Assembly (NCBI GenBank): GCA_032622095.1
Contig: CP136066.1
Coordinates: forward strand, 95,687,319 to 95,751,318
Direction of reading: 5' to 3'
Length of the DNA stretch: 64,000 nt
Origin: Siphonodentalium dalli
Taxonomy: Eukaryota; Mollusca; Scaphopoda; Gadilida; Siphonodentaliidae
Part shown: in pieces, positions 48,491 to 59,899 of the stretch
How positions within the stretch are numbered: the first letter of the stretch is position 1
Layout: the number at the start of each line of letters is the position of its first letter
Notes under the pieces: generated by a model
Databases searched by the model: none
What the model was told of the DNA's origin: nothing
Seen by the model: the letters and a program-made list of their open reading frames with translations, nothing else
Position numbers and translations under genes: made by a program

Positions 48491-50100
48491 TAGTCTGGTC
48501 GATAAAAGGTTTGACCTAGAAAAAAATTGGACTAAGTTGGTTTGTATACCATTTTGAAGAGGAATATATCCTCTATAACATATCCAAAATCCGCTAAAAT
48601 CCGCTTTGAGCATTTTTTGTAATTCAAAATGGCGTCCAATATGGCTGCCATTTTCCTATAAGTCAGCTTGAAGCAATTATAGTGAGAACATATTGTCATA
48701 CGTATTCACATGTATACACTTTTGTGAAGCTAAGACATAACGCCACCGTATGTGCCAAAATTGGAACTCCCCCCGTCCAAGATGGCCGCTAAAATGGCGA
48801 CCGGAAGTGGAATTTTAAAGTTTTTCACTAATATATTTTAAGATAAGTTTCTGTGGTTTGGAACTGGTTGAGAATTGTGACTTTATTTTGTATTTAGCAT
48901 GTTAACTGACCATTGGAGCAATGAAATATGCTATTCGTGGGGTCCATACCCCTTCCGATCACTCAACAATTCTATTTTACAAAACGCGGTATAACATTTT
49001 AGAAAAGATCCCCATTGGGTTTCTAGTCATATTTCATCAAGAAGTGGGAAGAACTGTGTACTGTAAGTGATGCATTCTATATCTTATTGATATTCGAACT
49101 CAATGGTACCAAAATTGTCACTTTGGCTCAAAATGGCTGTCAAAATGGCCGCCAAAATATGGAAAATGTTAATTGTTATCCCAGCGTGCCATGCAACCGC
49201 TTACAAGTTGTGGTGATGCACACACTTGACAATTATGTCTTATATAGCTTGACTACTAACATTTCTGATGTACCTTGTGTATTTGTTACTATTTCAACCA
49301 CTGAAATTGCCAGAATTATTCGGAATTTTATGTCACAAACCTGAAATCAAAATCGGCAAAAAATCGCTGTTCAGGTTTGAGCCATTGTTTAAAAGTAAAA
49401 TGGAACTATGTTTGGTAACAAAGATGTTTATTGTTTTGATATGTGTTACATGATGTGTCACACTGAGGTGTTTCAGACAAAATTACTCAAGATGGCTTCC
49501 AAAATGGCAACCAAATTTGGTAAACATTATTATATACATATACATATGTGTATATACGTGGTGTATATGTATGCATAATCAATTGTGACTCACGTGCTAC
49601 TTAATCAACTAAATGTTCTATTCTGGTTGTCCCGGTACCATACGAGGCATGACAAGTTCATTTTGAGGAATGCAATATGGATTTTGCCAAAAACGTCCTT
49701 GTTTTTGAACGGAAATGGACAGAACGTTGAAACGGAACTGAGAGTGATCATATTATGTGGATATTCTGGCCCATTAGCTTCAACATTAATCAACTTAATA
49801 CAGTGTGTATGTCTGTTGAATGTATGGTCATATGCGATGTGAGTAGGTATACATGTAGCTATTGTATTCATGAATGATGTGAATAGTTATACAATGTGTG
49901 ACTATGTGGTCATGGATGGGGTGTCCATGGTGAGGTGCATATATGGTGAAGTGTGATGTGAACATGTTTACAGTGAGTGTCTGTCTGGTCATTGAAATGG
50001 TGTATGGCCATAACGAGAGCGGCTACACTGTCATGTATGTCTATATGGAGTGACTGTGTGGTCAGGGGAGGGCTGTACATGTGTACATTGGGTGGCTGTA
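48491..50100. mobile_element. single arm and minisatellite of the 27-33 kb element family
   Basis: It begins TAGTCTGGTCG after TTA. 48650-49520 is a diverged copy of the 28.0-28.8 kb arm (gatggccgctaaaatggcga, ttacaagttgtggtgatg), and minisatellite follows from 49800. The minisatellite is interrupted at 50100 and resumes at 59411, so a 9.3-kb insertion split it. No right arm was found. Confidence 0.65.
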
Positions 50101-50349
50101 ATGAGAAATTCAAGATGGCGTCGTAAACAAACAAAAAAAAATTTGGTGGAAAATAAAACTCAAATTTCTTCTCTTATCCAACGGGATCGGTAATAATTCT
50201 AGTGGCAGATGATATACAACTGAACCGAGAAACCCTACAACTGAAATTCATTCTAACACAGTAAGGTTTAAAGCGTAATTTGACTGTAATTTGACTCTAA
50301 ATTCCTAGCCGATTTCGGAACACCTATTCTCGTGATACGATATACTAAA

Positions 50350-51308
50350 ATGCCCGGCGACAAACGACCCCCGGCAAGTTCCACGTCCAGTGTCAGTGGC
50401 GACGACAGCATGCACGGAGACCCGCGGAATCCCACATCAAACAGAACGAAAGGCATGCCGCCAAAGAAATTAAAAACGTCAGAAATTAAAAAAAATCAAC
50501 AGAAACTGAACTTTGTTACAGAAACCGAGATAACACAAACGAGTTCTTTAGAGGCAGCTCTGGCACAGATTAACGCTAAACTCGACACAATGGTGACGAA
50601 AGATTACCATGATCGAAGCATCGAACCCCTTGTTAAACTTGACAGCCTCAATGAAATAATCACTAAACTAAAAACTGATTTTGATGACAAAATTGAAGTA
50701 GTGAAAGATGAATGCAGAGGTAGAGTGTATAATACAGAGTTGAGGATGGATGCACTGGAGAAGCAAATGGGTGGTCTGAGAAAAGATGTAGAAAACAGAG
50801 ATGATAAGGTGAAATCACTGGAAAGAGAACTGATAGTACAAAGGGAGAGAAATAACAAACTGGAACAGCAGACACGAAAGGACAGTATCAGGATTTTTGG
50901 TATAGCAGGGGATAGCAACACAGAAACATTGGATGAGTGTGAGAAAAAATGTGTTGCCTTACTGAATGATAAATTATCATTGAACATAACCCAGATTGAC
51001 ATCAGCATAGCACATAGAATAGGTAAATTCCTACCAAACAACCACAATTTCAGAAGCATAATCTGTCACTTTGTTTCGCGAAGAACAAAAAATGCTGCTG
51101 TGAGTAACAGAAGGCTTCTCGAAGGCTTCTCAATGGCTCAGGAATTGTTATCAAGGAGGACCTTACTGAACTCAACTCTGACTTGATGAAAAAAGCAAAA
51201 GAGAGATCAGATGTAACAGACACTTGGTCAGTTGGAGGAAAGGTGTATGTTAAATACAGTGATACATCAAAGAAAGTCAAGCAGATACAAAAATTATCTG
51301 ATGTGTAA
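50350..51308 (+). pseudogene. LINE ORF1 (coiled coil + RRM-like), frameshifted
   Basis: Start ATG at 50350. The N-terminus is basic and Ser/Pro-rich. A coiled coil runs about residues 75-180 (LEKQMGGLRKDVENRDDKVK and similar heptads). Then comes an RRM-like core with DSIRIFGIAGDS, IAHRIGKF and SIICHFVSRR, and a C-terminal basic domain. The family binds LINE RNA in the retrotransposition particle. The frame breaks at 51110-51131, where the 11-bp gaaggcttctc is duplicated in tandem. The C-terminal domain (SGIVIKEDLTELNSDLMKKA ... KVYVKYSD) continues in the shifted frame to TAA at 51306. Confidence 0.85.
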
Positions 51309-54300
51309 CTTGTATGTGTGCACTAACTAGCACACATGAACTTACAAAATAATAAACTGTTTAAATGGGCAAAATTGAGCTCATGAATATGCATCCATCA
51401 TTTGTTTTTCATTAGAATGATGAATTTTGTAAATAATATTGACATTGTTACTTTGTTTACAAGCTTAACTCATATATGTAGTTATAGATGAAAAGTTTAA
51501 TATGCAGTTCTGCAAGAATACAGTTGTCCATCTGAATACATATGCAAAGTATAAAGCATAACAGTATTTCATAGCAATGTAAGTGTATGTATGTATATGT
51601 GTGTATGTATGTGTATGTGTGTGTATATGTGTATATATATGCATATATATGCAAATATATGTATATATGTATGTATGTATGTATATATATGTATATGTGT
51701 GTATGTATATGTATGGGTATATATAAAAATATTTCCACATCAGTGTTCCAACTAAGGTTATATATATATTGCACACTAAGACTGATATCTGAGTTCAAAA
51801 CAGCAAAACATGAAATTTTGAATATTGCAAAATGGTCATCCATTAATCAATCACCAAATATTCTTCGCCACAATAATACTTTATGAAGAAAATGTAATCT
51901 GCATGTGATAACAATCATAAATGATTCTATTAATTACCAGGTCTGAAATAGCAGAAGAAAAATATTTATATCATAATATTATTAATTATTATATTATATC
52001 ATATCATTATGATATATTTGGAAATATTGTTGGATTTCGTGTTGAAATAGGTATTATAGTGTAACTAATGGTGGAATACAAAGTGTGTGTTAAAATAAGA
52101 ATTTCAGTTTCATCATGTAAAATACCTTACTTTTGAATAAATACTATTACCCCATATTAACTTAATAACAATCAAACAAAAAAGATATATCACTAAAATA
52201 CCACCGAAACAGCACAAAGTCCATAGATATACTCTGGATGCCTATGTCATGCTATATTCCTGTCATATCATTGCCATGTATTGAGATCTAGAAATATTTT
52301 GCGGGGCCCTTAGAGATGGCATTTATTTTTATCCAAAAAGGCTCTGAAGTTACTCAGGGCTATAAAATAATCTTGTTGATTATAATGGAGACAAGCCGGT
52401 TGGTATGAATTCTGTCCAAAAAAAAAATAAAAAAATTCTCAGCTTTCACAAACTTGGACAGGAAACATTACTATTTATAGTATACTACAACAGTTCTGAT
52501 TGAAACACGACACAAAATATATATGGCAACAATTCTAATTTGTTATGAATTCTGTCACAAGGGAAAAAAAAATATATATACTGTTTCCAAATTTCAATTC
52601 AGCTTCCATAACACCTGGACAGGAATTGTTACTATTAATAAAAAGTTGATGACCGAAATGTTTATGATTGAAAAACTAAATCTATATATGTTTATATATA
52701 TATATATATATATATATATGCATGTATATGCATGTATGTATGTGTATATATATGTATATATTAAAGTGATCAATTATATCCGGTATGAATTATATTACAT
52801 AAGAAAACTAAACTTAAAAAAACAAAAACAAAAACAAAAAAACTTCATCCTCTAGAAACTTAGACATGAAATGTAACTCTCTGTAGAATATTTACAACAT
52901 TTTGGATTTAATAATTGGAAAACAAACAATAAATATATATATAGACAAATAAATAATTAACAGACAAAATTTCCTCTTTCGTTAAATATTGTGTCAGCAT
53001 AACAAATAAATATCCCGATTGTTATGGAAGTGCTGTATGAAATAAATAGATCATCTCTAGGGGTCCTCAAATTATTCAAGGAGACTCTCTGATTATGTGA
53101 TGCCGGAACGAATCAGTGTACTTACTATTATAGCAAGACGGAACCTGACCATCAACTAAATGTTATTCACCTAAATTCACCATCATGAACAGAGAATTAT
53201 AAGAACTTATAAAGATTATACAGTTCCACATATTCCACATTAGGCTATACATGTATATGTAAGTGTTATAATTATATGCATATGTTATAGGACCCAAATG
53301 ATGTAGTCATACAGCAGAATACTATACTATACCATACTGTACTATACTGAACAGTGCTATACTATAGTATACTATGTTGTATTATTCTATGATGTAGTAT
53401 ATTATACTATACTATGATATACTGTACTTTACTATGTTTATCATACTATACTGCACCGTGATACATGTGTATACTATGTTATACTATACCGTACTATACT
53501 ATAGTACTATGCTGCGGTGTACTATACTATACTAGTATGAATTTGGGTTGTCCCTCTTTATTTACAAAGATATACATACAGAAACTTCCATAAATATGTC
53601 AATACTGTAAAGGATAGATAATAAACTGTGCCACTTTATGAGTAAAAATGCATTTGTACACAGAGGTTGTAATCACTGACTGTTGTGCTGTTTTTTAAAG
53701 ATATTTTTGGGGTTCTGGGTATATAGTATTGACAATACTATATACCTAGAGCTCCAGAGGGGTCTGGAGAAATGGCATAGCAGTCGGTGATTCCAACTTC
53801 TGTGCATTTGTAGCTAGCCACATAGCTTATAGATTTAGTCCAGAATCCCTATTGTGGCTATGGTGTAGTCATAGTGGAGAATAATGGTATGCTCTTCATA
53901 TAAACTTCAATTTGGTGCAATTCATTGTTTCTCACTCTGTGCATACCATGTGTAATTAGTCACATAGTTTATAGGGGTCTTGTCCAGAATCTCTTGTCTG
54001 GCTACTGTACAGCCATAATGGATATTCATGGTATACATGTAACTTATATAGCTTGATACTATTCAGTACCTCTCATTCGGAGCAAATCATTATTATTACA
54101 CTCTATTGCAAATAATGTTATTGTTTTCTGTAACTACTGGTACCTATCACTGTGTACCACCCTATGCTAGCTATACTAATACAAAGTTGTGTTATCACCC
54201 TTTATTTAGAAAGTCCAGAAATATCCATACTTATATCAATTATATGTCACTATTGCTCGAGATGGAAATTAAACTAAGTCATTCCACGAGTAAAACTCTA

Positions 54301-55360
54301 TTCATTTGGGATCTAGTCACATATTGTGTATAACTATTTAAAATCTCTACTCTGGCTACCCCATTTGGATCTAGCCACATATTCTGTATATCTAGTCAAA
54401 ATCTCTACTCTGGCTACCGTGTACTACCGATTAGAGTGGAGAATCGTCAACCATGCTGGCATGATCTACATAGCTAGGTATATTATTATTCGCATTGAAC
54501 TCAATAGACCCAATTGCATATTAGAACATAATTACTAATTCACACAAAAATGCTACTTACCATCCAGCTGGAGCCAATATCCACAAAAGATAAACGCATA
54601 AATGCCTGTTGGATAAATCATGTTTGTCACATAATTATTATTGTCTTCAATCAGTCAATGCACGCTGTATTCAAAGATTATTATTATTTCTTTAAATCAA
54701 CTGGCATTCACCTATTAACTCCATCCTCAACATGTACACAAATCATCGAAGATAATAGAATGAATTATATATTCCAATTAAGAAGTATTCCCGGCACATA
54801 AGATGATAAACGACAAGTTCTCGACACAGGCTTTCGGCGCAACAGGTCGCGCGTCATCGTGTGTCTACACTTCACTAGTCCGAGAGGCAGGATACATACG
54901 TGCATCAGGTGACAAACAATCATAATATTTAGAAGTGTTGGGTTCATCACGGAAAGATACAGTAAGCGCGAGAACTGTCGTGCTCTCTTGATAATTTCCA
55001 ATGTTGTGGATGGGGTGGTTTGGGGTGATAATGCCGAAACTCAATAATGGGTATTGATCAACATGCATGGATGCCATATGCATATATACCGTTGTATATG
55101 TAAAAATATATACATTTTATGCACCTGTGATTTACATATGTAATTTGTATATGAGCTTACTCATCCTTGTTAATAATTATTAATTATTTATCACTATGTA
55201 TACATGCCATATGCATATATACCGTTGTGTGTATATATGTATGAATATACATCTACAGATTGTATGCACCTGTGATTTACATATGTATATGAGCTTATAC
55301 TCATCCTTGTTGATAATTATTCATCTATATAATCTTTATTTGATAACATATTGACACCAG
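51309..55360. repeat. repeat-rich spacer between LINE ORFs
   Basis: Contents in order: TATG/TGTATA microsatellite 51580-51730; three units of about 200 bp with 'tatgaattctgtc' and 'ggacaggaa..ttactatt' at 52390-52900, enclosing a (TA)n/TATG run at 52690-52760; TACTATACTA repeats 53310-53540; four units with 'tagccacatag.ttatag' and 'ctctggctacc' at 53790-54440; a tandem duplication of about 120 bp (gcatatataccgttgt, gcacctgtgatttacatatg) at 55075-55330. No coding frame with family features. Confidence 0.7.
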
Positions 55361-55474
55361 GTTGGTCCAGGTCTTCTCGTGCTGAGGCCGACTGGGATGT
55401 TGGGATGGCGAGATGCTGGCACCGCGCCATCCCAGTATCTTGGCTGGATTTAGTACGAGAGGACTTGGACTAAC
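55361..55474 (+). ncRNA. predicted structured RNA segment upstream of ORF2
   Basis: GTTGGTCCAGGTCTTCTCGT (55361-55380) can pair over its full 20 bases with ACGAGAGGACTTGGACTAAC (55455-55474); the three non-Watson-Crick positions are all G-U. Inside, GGGATGGCG (55402-55410) pairs with CGCCATCCC (55425-55433), and ACTGGGATG (55391-55399) can compete for CATCCCAGT. It is GC-rich in AT-rich surroundings and lies 200 bp before the ORF2 start. It is likely part of the 5' UTR (translation, packaging or self-cleavage role unknown). Confidence 0.5.
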
Positions 55475-55674
55475 AACAGGTATGCTATATTTATACTTTC
55501 ACCAGCATTTCACGGATAAACCTCATATTGATATAATTCCACCAAAACTTGAATTAATATTTGGTAAAATGATATTCGTATTTGTTTCCATGCATACGTA
55601 TCGATCTTCCGCACGACAACATAAACATATGGCGATACCGGGGCGTACATTACAACAATTTAGAAATTTCAACT

Positions 55675-58600
55675 ATGTCTGCAAATAGCATAACTTTGAG
55701 TGAGGTTATGGATGCGTGTGCACAAGATTTCGCGGCAAAATGGTCTCAAATAGAAGGAGATGAATTCGATCCCGATAACATCCAACTTTGGAATCAAAAT
55801 ACATGCCAATATTTCTCGCCTACACAGGGTAAAAAAATGCTCTCAAATAATATAAAATTCTCTATCTTCGGACTAAACTGCAGAAGCCTTAACGCAAATT
55901 ATGGAGATCTAAAAAACCTACTTTGTGATTTGAAAACAGAAGAAAATGTGTTCGATGTTATAGCCCTAACAGAAATATTCAAAGTGCATAGTTCTTCAGA
56001 TTTTTCACTTCCAGGATATCACCCCTTAGAATTCAAATCTCGACCTGATGGTGACGATGCCAGAGGTGGTGTTGGTATTTATATTAAGGAAAATCTTCAA
56101 TATAAACCCAGACCAGATTTGACAATATTTATACCACACGTAATAGAAACATTATTTATAGAAATACACCGAGGAGCGAGCGATAATTATATAATAGGAT
56201 GTATTTATAGACCGAACACAGCACCAAAGGCCGACTTGGACAAATTTATGTTGAAATTCGATAATATATTAGAAAAATTGAACAATGCCAAGTCTTACAT
56301 AATAGGAGACCTCAACATCAACCTTTTAAATTTCGACACGCATAAAAAAACTAACGATTTCATAAACAATGTCTTCACTAGAGGATTTGTGCCCATGATA
56401 ACGAAACCTACAAGAATGACTGAGCACTCTGCTACCCTAATTGACCACATCTATACCAACAAAGTACAAGGTGGTCACCAAACAGGGATAATTACTTGCG
56501 ACATCTCCGATCATTTCGGTATATTCCTCTCCGAATCAAACAAACACAAACCCATAAAACCCCCTCACAAAAAAGCCACGTACAGGAACTACACCCCAAA
56601 TAATGTCAACATTTTCAAAAACTTGTTAAAATCATGTAAATTCGACTCAGTTCTCAGTTGTAACTCCCCTAATAAGGCATATGATTTGTTTTTGGACATA
56701 TATATGAACGCGCATGATCTAGCTTTTCCTCTAATAACACGAAATGTACCAAAAAAATATATAAAGCGCGAACCATGGATGACACCTGGACTAATCAAAT
56801 CCTCTATTACTAAGCAAGAATTATACTCTAAAAAACTGAAGGCACCATCAGAAACAAATAAAATCGCCTATTTAAATTATCGTCAATTATACAATAAACT
56901 AATAAGAAAATGTTAAAATAATTATTATTGCGGTAGTCTAGAAAAAAATAAGAATGATATAAAAAACACATGGAAAATTCTTAAAAATGCCATCAATAAA
57001 AATCAAAAATCATGCAACTACCCTCAGACATTTAATGATAACGATACAGAGCTATCTGACCCAAACATAATAGCCGAAAAATTCAATGACTACTTTTCAA
57101 CAATCGGTCGAAACACCAGCAACTCTATACACACTGAAAATGACGCAAATTTCACTGATTATCTTCGAAATAGGCGAACAAACGAATTTGAAATCGAACC
57201 TACATCGATACAGGAAATAGTATTGACATGTTATACTATGAAAGGGAAAATGAGTAAAGATTACAACGGCATATCGACCGCACTTATGAAAGAGAGTATC
57301 TTCATAATAGCTCCACCACTTAAGCATATATTTAATCTATCGTTTGAACAGGGAATATTCCCAATGAAAATGAAAATTTCCAAAGTAGTCCCCATTCCTA
57401 AAATAAATAACTCTAAGGAATTAACAAACTATCGCCCAATCAGTATCCTGCCATCGTTCTCTAAACTACTTGAAAAAATTATGCAAAAACGATTAGTAGA
57501 TTTTCTAAATGAACATGAAATCTTGTATAAACACCAATATGGATTTAGACCAAATCACTCAACATTTCATCCGATTATGCACCTTTTAGACCATCTCGTT
57601 AAAAATAATGATAAACCGACACGGGATTCCACCTTAGCTGTATTTATTGATTTATCTAAAGCATTCGATACGATCGACCACGACATACTGATATCGAAAC
57701 TTGACCACTATGGCATCAGGGGTGTAGCAATGTCATGGTTCCATAGTTACCTGAATGAGAGGAGGCAATACGTTGAATATAGTGGGAGTACTTCTCACCT
57801 TATAAATACTTCCTGTGGAGTCCCCCAAGGCTCAATTCTTGGGCCGATTATTTTTTTAATATACGTGAATGATATGGTAAATTCTACAACAATGGACATT
57901 TTATCGTATGCCGATGACACTACACTATTCACAAGCGGTAAAGATGGCGAACTAGTACAAAGTTATGTCAACAATGAATTAGCCAATGTATCCGATTGGT
58001 GCTGCTGTAATAAACTATCAATTAATATTAATAAAAGCAATTATATGCTTTTACACCCCCAAAACAATGACAACAAATGGAATACTTTGACATTAAAGCT
58101 AAATAACATTCAATTGAACCGGATATGGAATCTTGGGCGTGAATCATCGACACGATTTCTAGGTATCCACATTGATGAAAACTTGACATTCAAAAAGCAC
58201 ATATCCATAATCTGCTCCAAAATATCACATGCAATCTATTGCATCAATAAGGTGAAAAACTTTTTCCCAAGTAAAGCATTGAAAACATTGTACTATGCAC
58301 TGATTCAAAGCCACTTAGTTTATGGTAACCAAATATGGGGTCATGTCCCGGAAGTCAAGAAAGTATTCCTATTACAAAAACGAGCATTGCGTATAATATG
58401 CAATAAGAAGTACAGGAGTCACACAGATCCACTCTTTAAAAAAGAGAAAATCTTGAAAATATATGACTTACACACTCTCAATTCGTCAATTTTCATGCAT
58501 GACTGGTGTTATAATCGCCTGCCCGCGTCTTTTGGAATGATGTACAACAAACGAGCAAAATCAACACCTAGACACCCGAATCCCGTACTATTAGAACTAC

Positions 58601-58791
58601 CTAGAACTGACTGGTCGGGAAAACTACCCCACCACGCCTTCCCCACAACATGGAACAATATGGAAAAAGATTATACATCTTGCCAAAGCAGGCACACATT
58701 GAAGAAGCGCTTACAGATAGCCATGCTGAGAAATTACCCAGAAAATGTACGATGTAAAAACAAAGGATGTCCCGACTGTGCTCTTAAATAA
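55675..58791 (+). pseudogene. LINE ORF2: endonuclease-reverse transcriptase, one in-frame stop
   Basis: 1038 codons from ATG 55675 (MSANSITLSEVMDAC) to TAA 58789, in one frame apart from TAA at 56914. AP-type endonuclease runs about residues 55-300: FGLNCRSLN, LTEIF, GGVGIYI, GDLN (residue 211), TLIDHIYTN, SDHFG (278). The reverse transcriptase runs about 550-830: YRPISILPSFSKLLEK, HQYGFRPNHST, FIDLSKAFDTIDHDIL, GVPQGSILGP, YADD at residue 745, then SINKSNYML and the FLGIHID block. The tail has KNKGCPDC. All catalytic motifs seen are intact. The stop lies in the linker between the domains (RKC*NNYY), probably a single base change. Clade CR1/L2/Jockey by feel. Confidence 0.92.
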
Positions 58792-59410
58792 TACGAACAT
58801 TCACACCGGTGTTCACACTATCGCATTCTCGTTCCTAAAAATGCCCATATACTACCATGCATCATAATACTACCGTACATCATTAGGACTTCTCTAACAA
58901 TGACCCTATACCCCTAGACATACATATAAACATTATATATTTGTACTGTTAATTTGAACTATCCCTAAACCTCACTCAATACAAAGACTTTCCGGCGATC
59001 TATATAGATTCCTCTTATAAAAACTAAATACTTTGTTCTTAAAATACCCATGGAACTGGAATCGAAACTGTTCATATGTGTTAGAAAATATGAAAAGTTC
59101 AAAACATTATTATGGAGAGATAATGGATTATCGATCTTATAACTAGTCTGGATTGTCTCACAACCACACCGATACTTGTTTGTGATATGCCCTAAATACT
59201 ATGTTCTAGATACTTTTATATGTATATGATTATAGTCTGTACGTGTGCGTGGATATGAAATACAAGCCATCGATTCAATTATTTATAGTGATATAGGGGG
59301 TAGCAGGAAGACAGCCCGATAGGGCTAGGCTAACCCCCAGCAATATACAACATTACCTTTTATGTGTTACTTCCATTGTATTATTCATGTGTATATTGTA
59401 AATAAATTAT
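58792..59410 (+). other. LINE 3' UTR with hairpin
   Basis: No open frame. A hairpin at 59296-59338 pairs ggggg(t)tagc-type sequence with gctaaccccc, and AGCCC with GGGCT inside. aataaa at 59401 lies just before the return of minisatellite. LINE reverse transcriptases of this group often recognise a 3' stem-loop. Confidence 0.55.
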
Positions 59411-59850
59411 CCTATGGGTGGGTGTATATGTATACATATTTTGGATGTATGGTAATGGATGGGTGTATGTATAAATATGGTGTGGTTGTATGGTTATGGG
59501 CAATGTGTATATGTGTACATGGAATGACTGCACGGCCATTGTTGAAATGTATATGCATACATGGAGTACACGTTGATGGCCACTGGCGGCTAGTGTATAT
59601 AGCGAGTGACCTCATGGTGATGGGTGGGATGTATATGTTTATATGTATGGCCTATTGTATTGCCATCGGTGGTGTGTACAAGCATACAGTGAATAGCTGA
59701 ATGCTCATGGAGACGGTGTTTAAGTATACAGCGAGTGGCTGAATTGTCACGGTTGAGCTGTATATGCAAGTCTGAAGTGTACGAATGGCCGTGTGTGCGG
59801 GGTATTGGTATATCTAGAAGGGCTGTATGGTCATTGCTGAGATATATATA
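59411..59850. repeat. minisatellite, continuation of 49.8-50.1 kb
   Basis: gggtgggtgtatatgtatac and atggccattg units, same family as the core of the 27-33 kb element. Confidence 0.8.
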
Positions 59851-59899
59851 CACACCTGGGGTGCTATTCACCGGCTGGGTTTATAATATAGTCCAGGTA

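Larger units (their letters stand above)
50101..59410 (+). mobile_element. non-LTR retrotransposon insertion, about 9.3 kb
   Basis: Minisatellite on the left (...gggtggctgta) and right (tatgggtgggtgtatatg) defines the insert. It contains an ATGGCG-bearing 5' segment, ORF1 (50350-51308), a spacer rich in tandem repeats, a foldable segment (55361-55474), ORF2 (55675-58791) and a 3' UTR with a hairpin and aataaa (59401). ORF order and domains fit CR1/L2/Jockey-type LINEs with an L1-style ORF1. The 4.3-kb spacer is far longer than usual. It could mean nested insertion or two elements side by side. Confidence 0.7.

Noticed and set aside
51457-51886. Tyr/Ile/His-rich frames of about 100-130 codons on both strands
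   Set aside because: Produced by the TATG/TGTATA microsatellite between the LINE ORFs.
55452-55464. AGTACGAGAGGAC as a piece of 28S/23S rRNA gene
   Set aside because: The identity stops at about 13 bases and the flanks pair with each other instead of matching rRNA; kept only as a remark on the structured segment.
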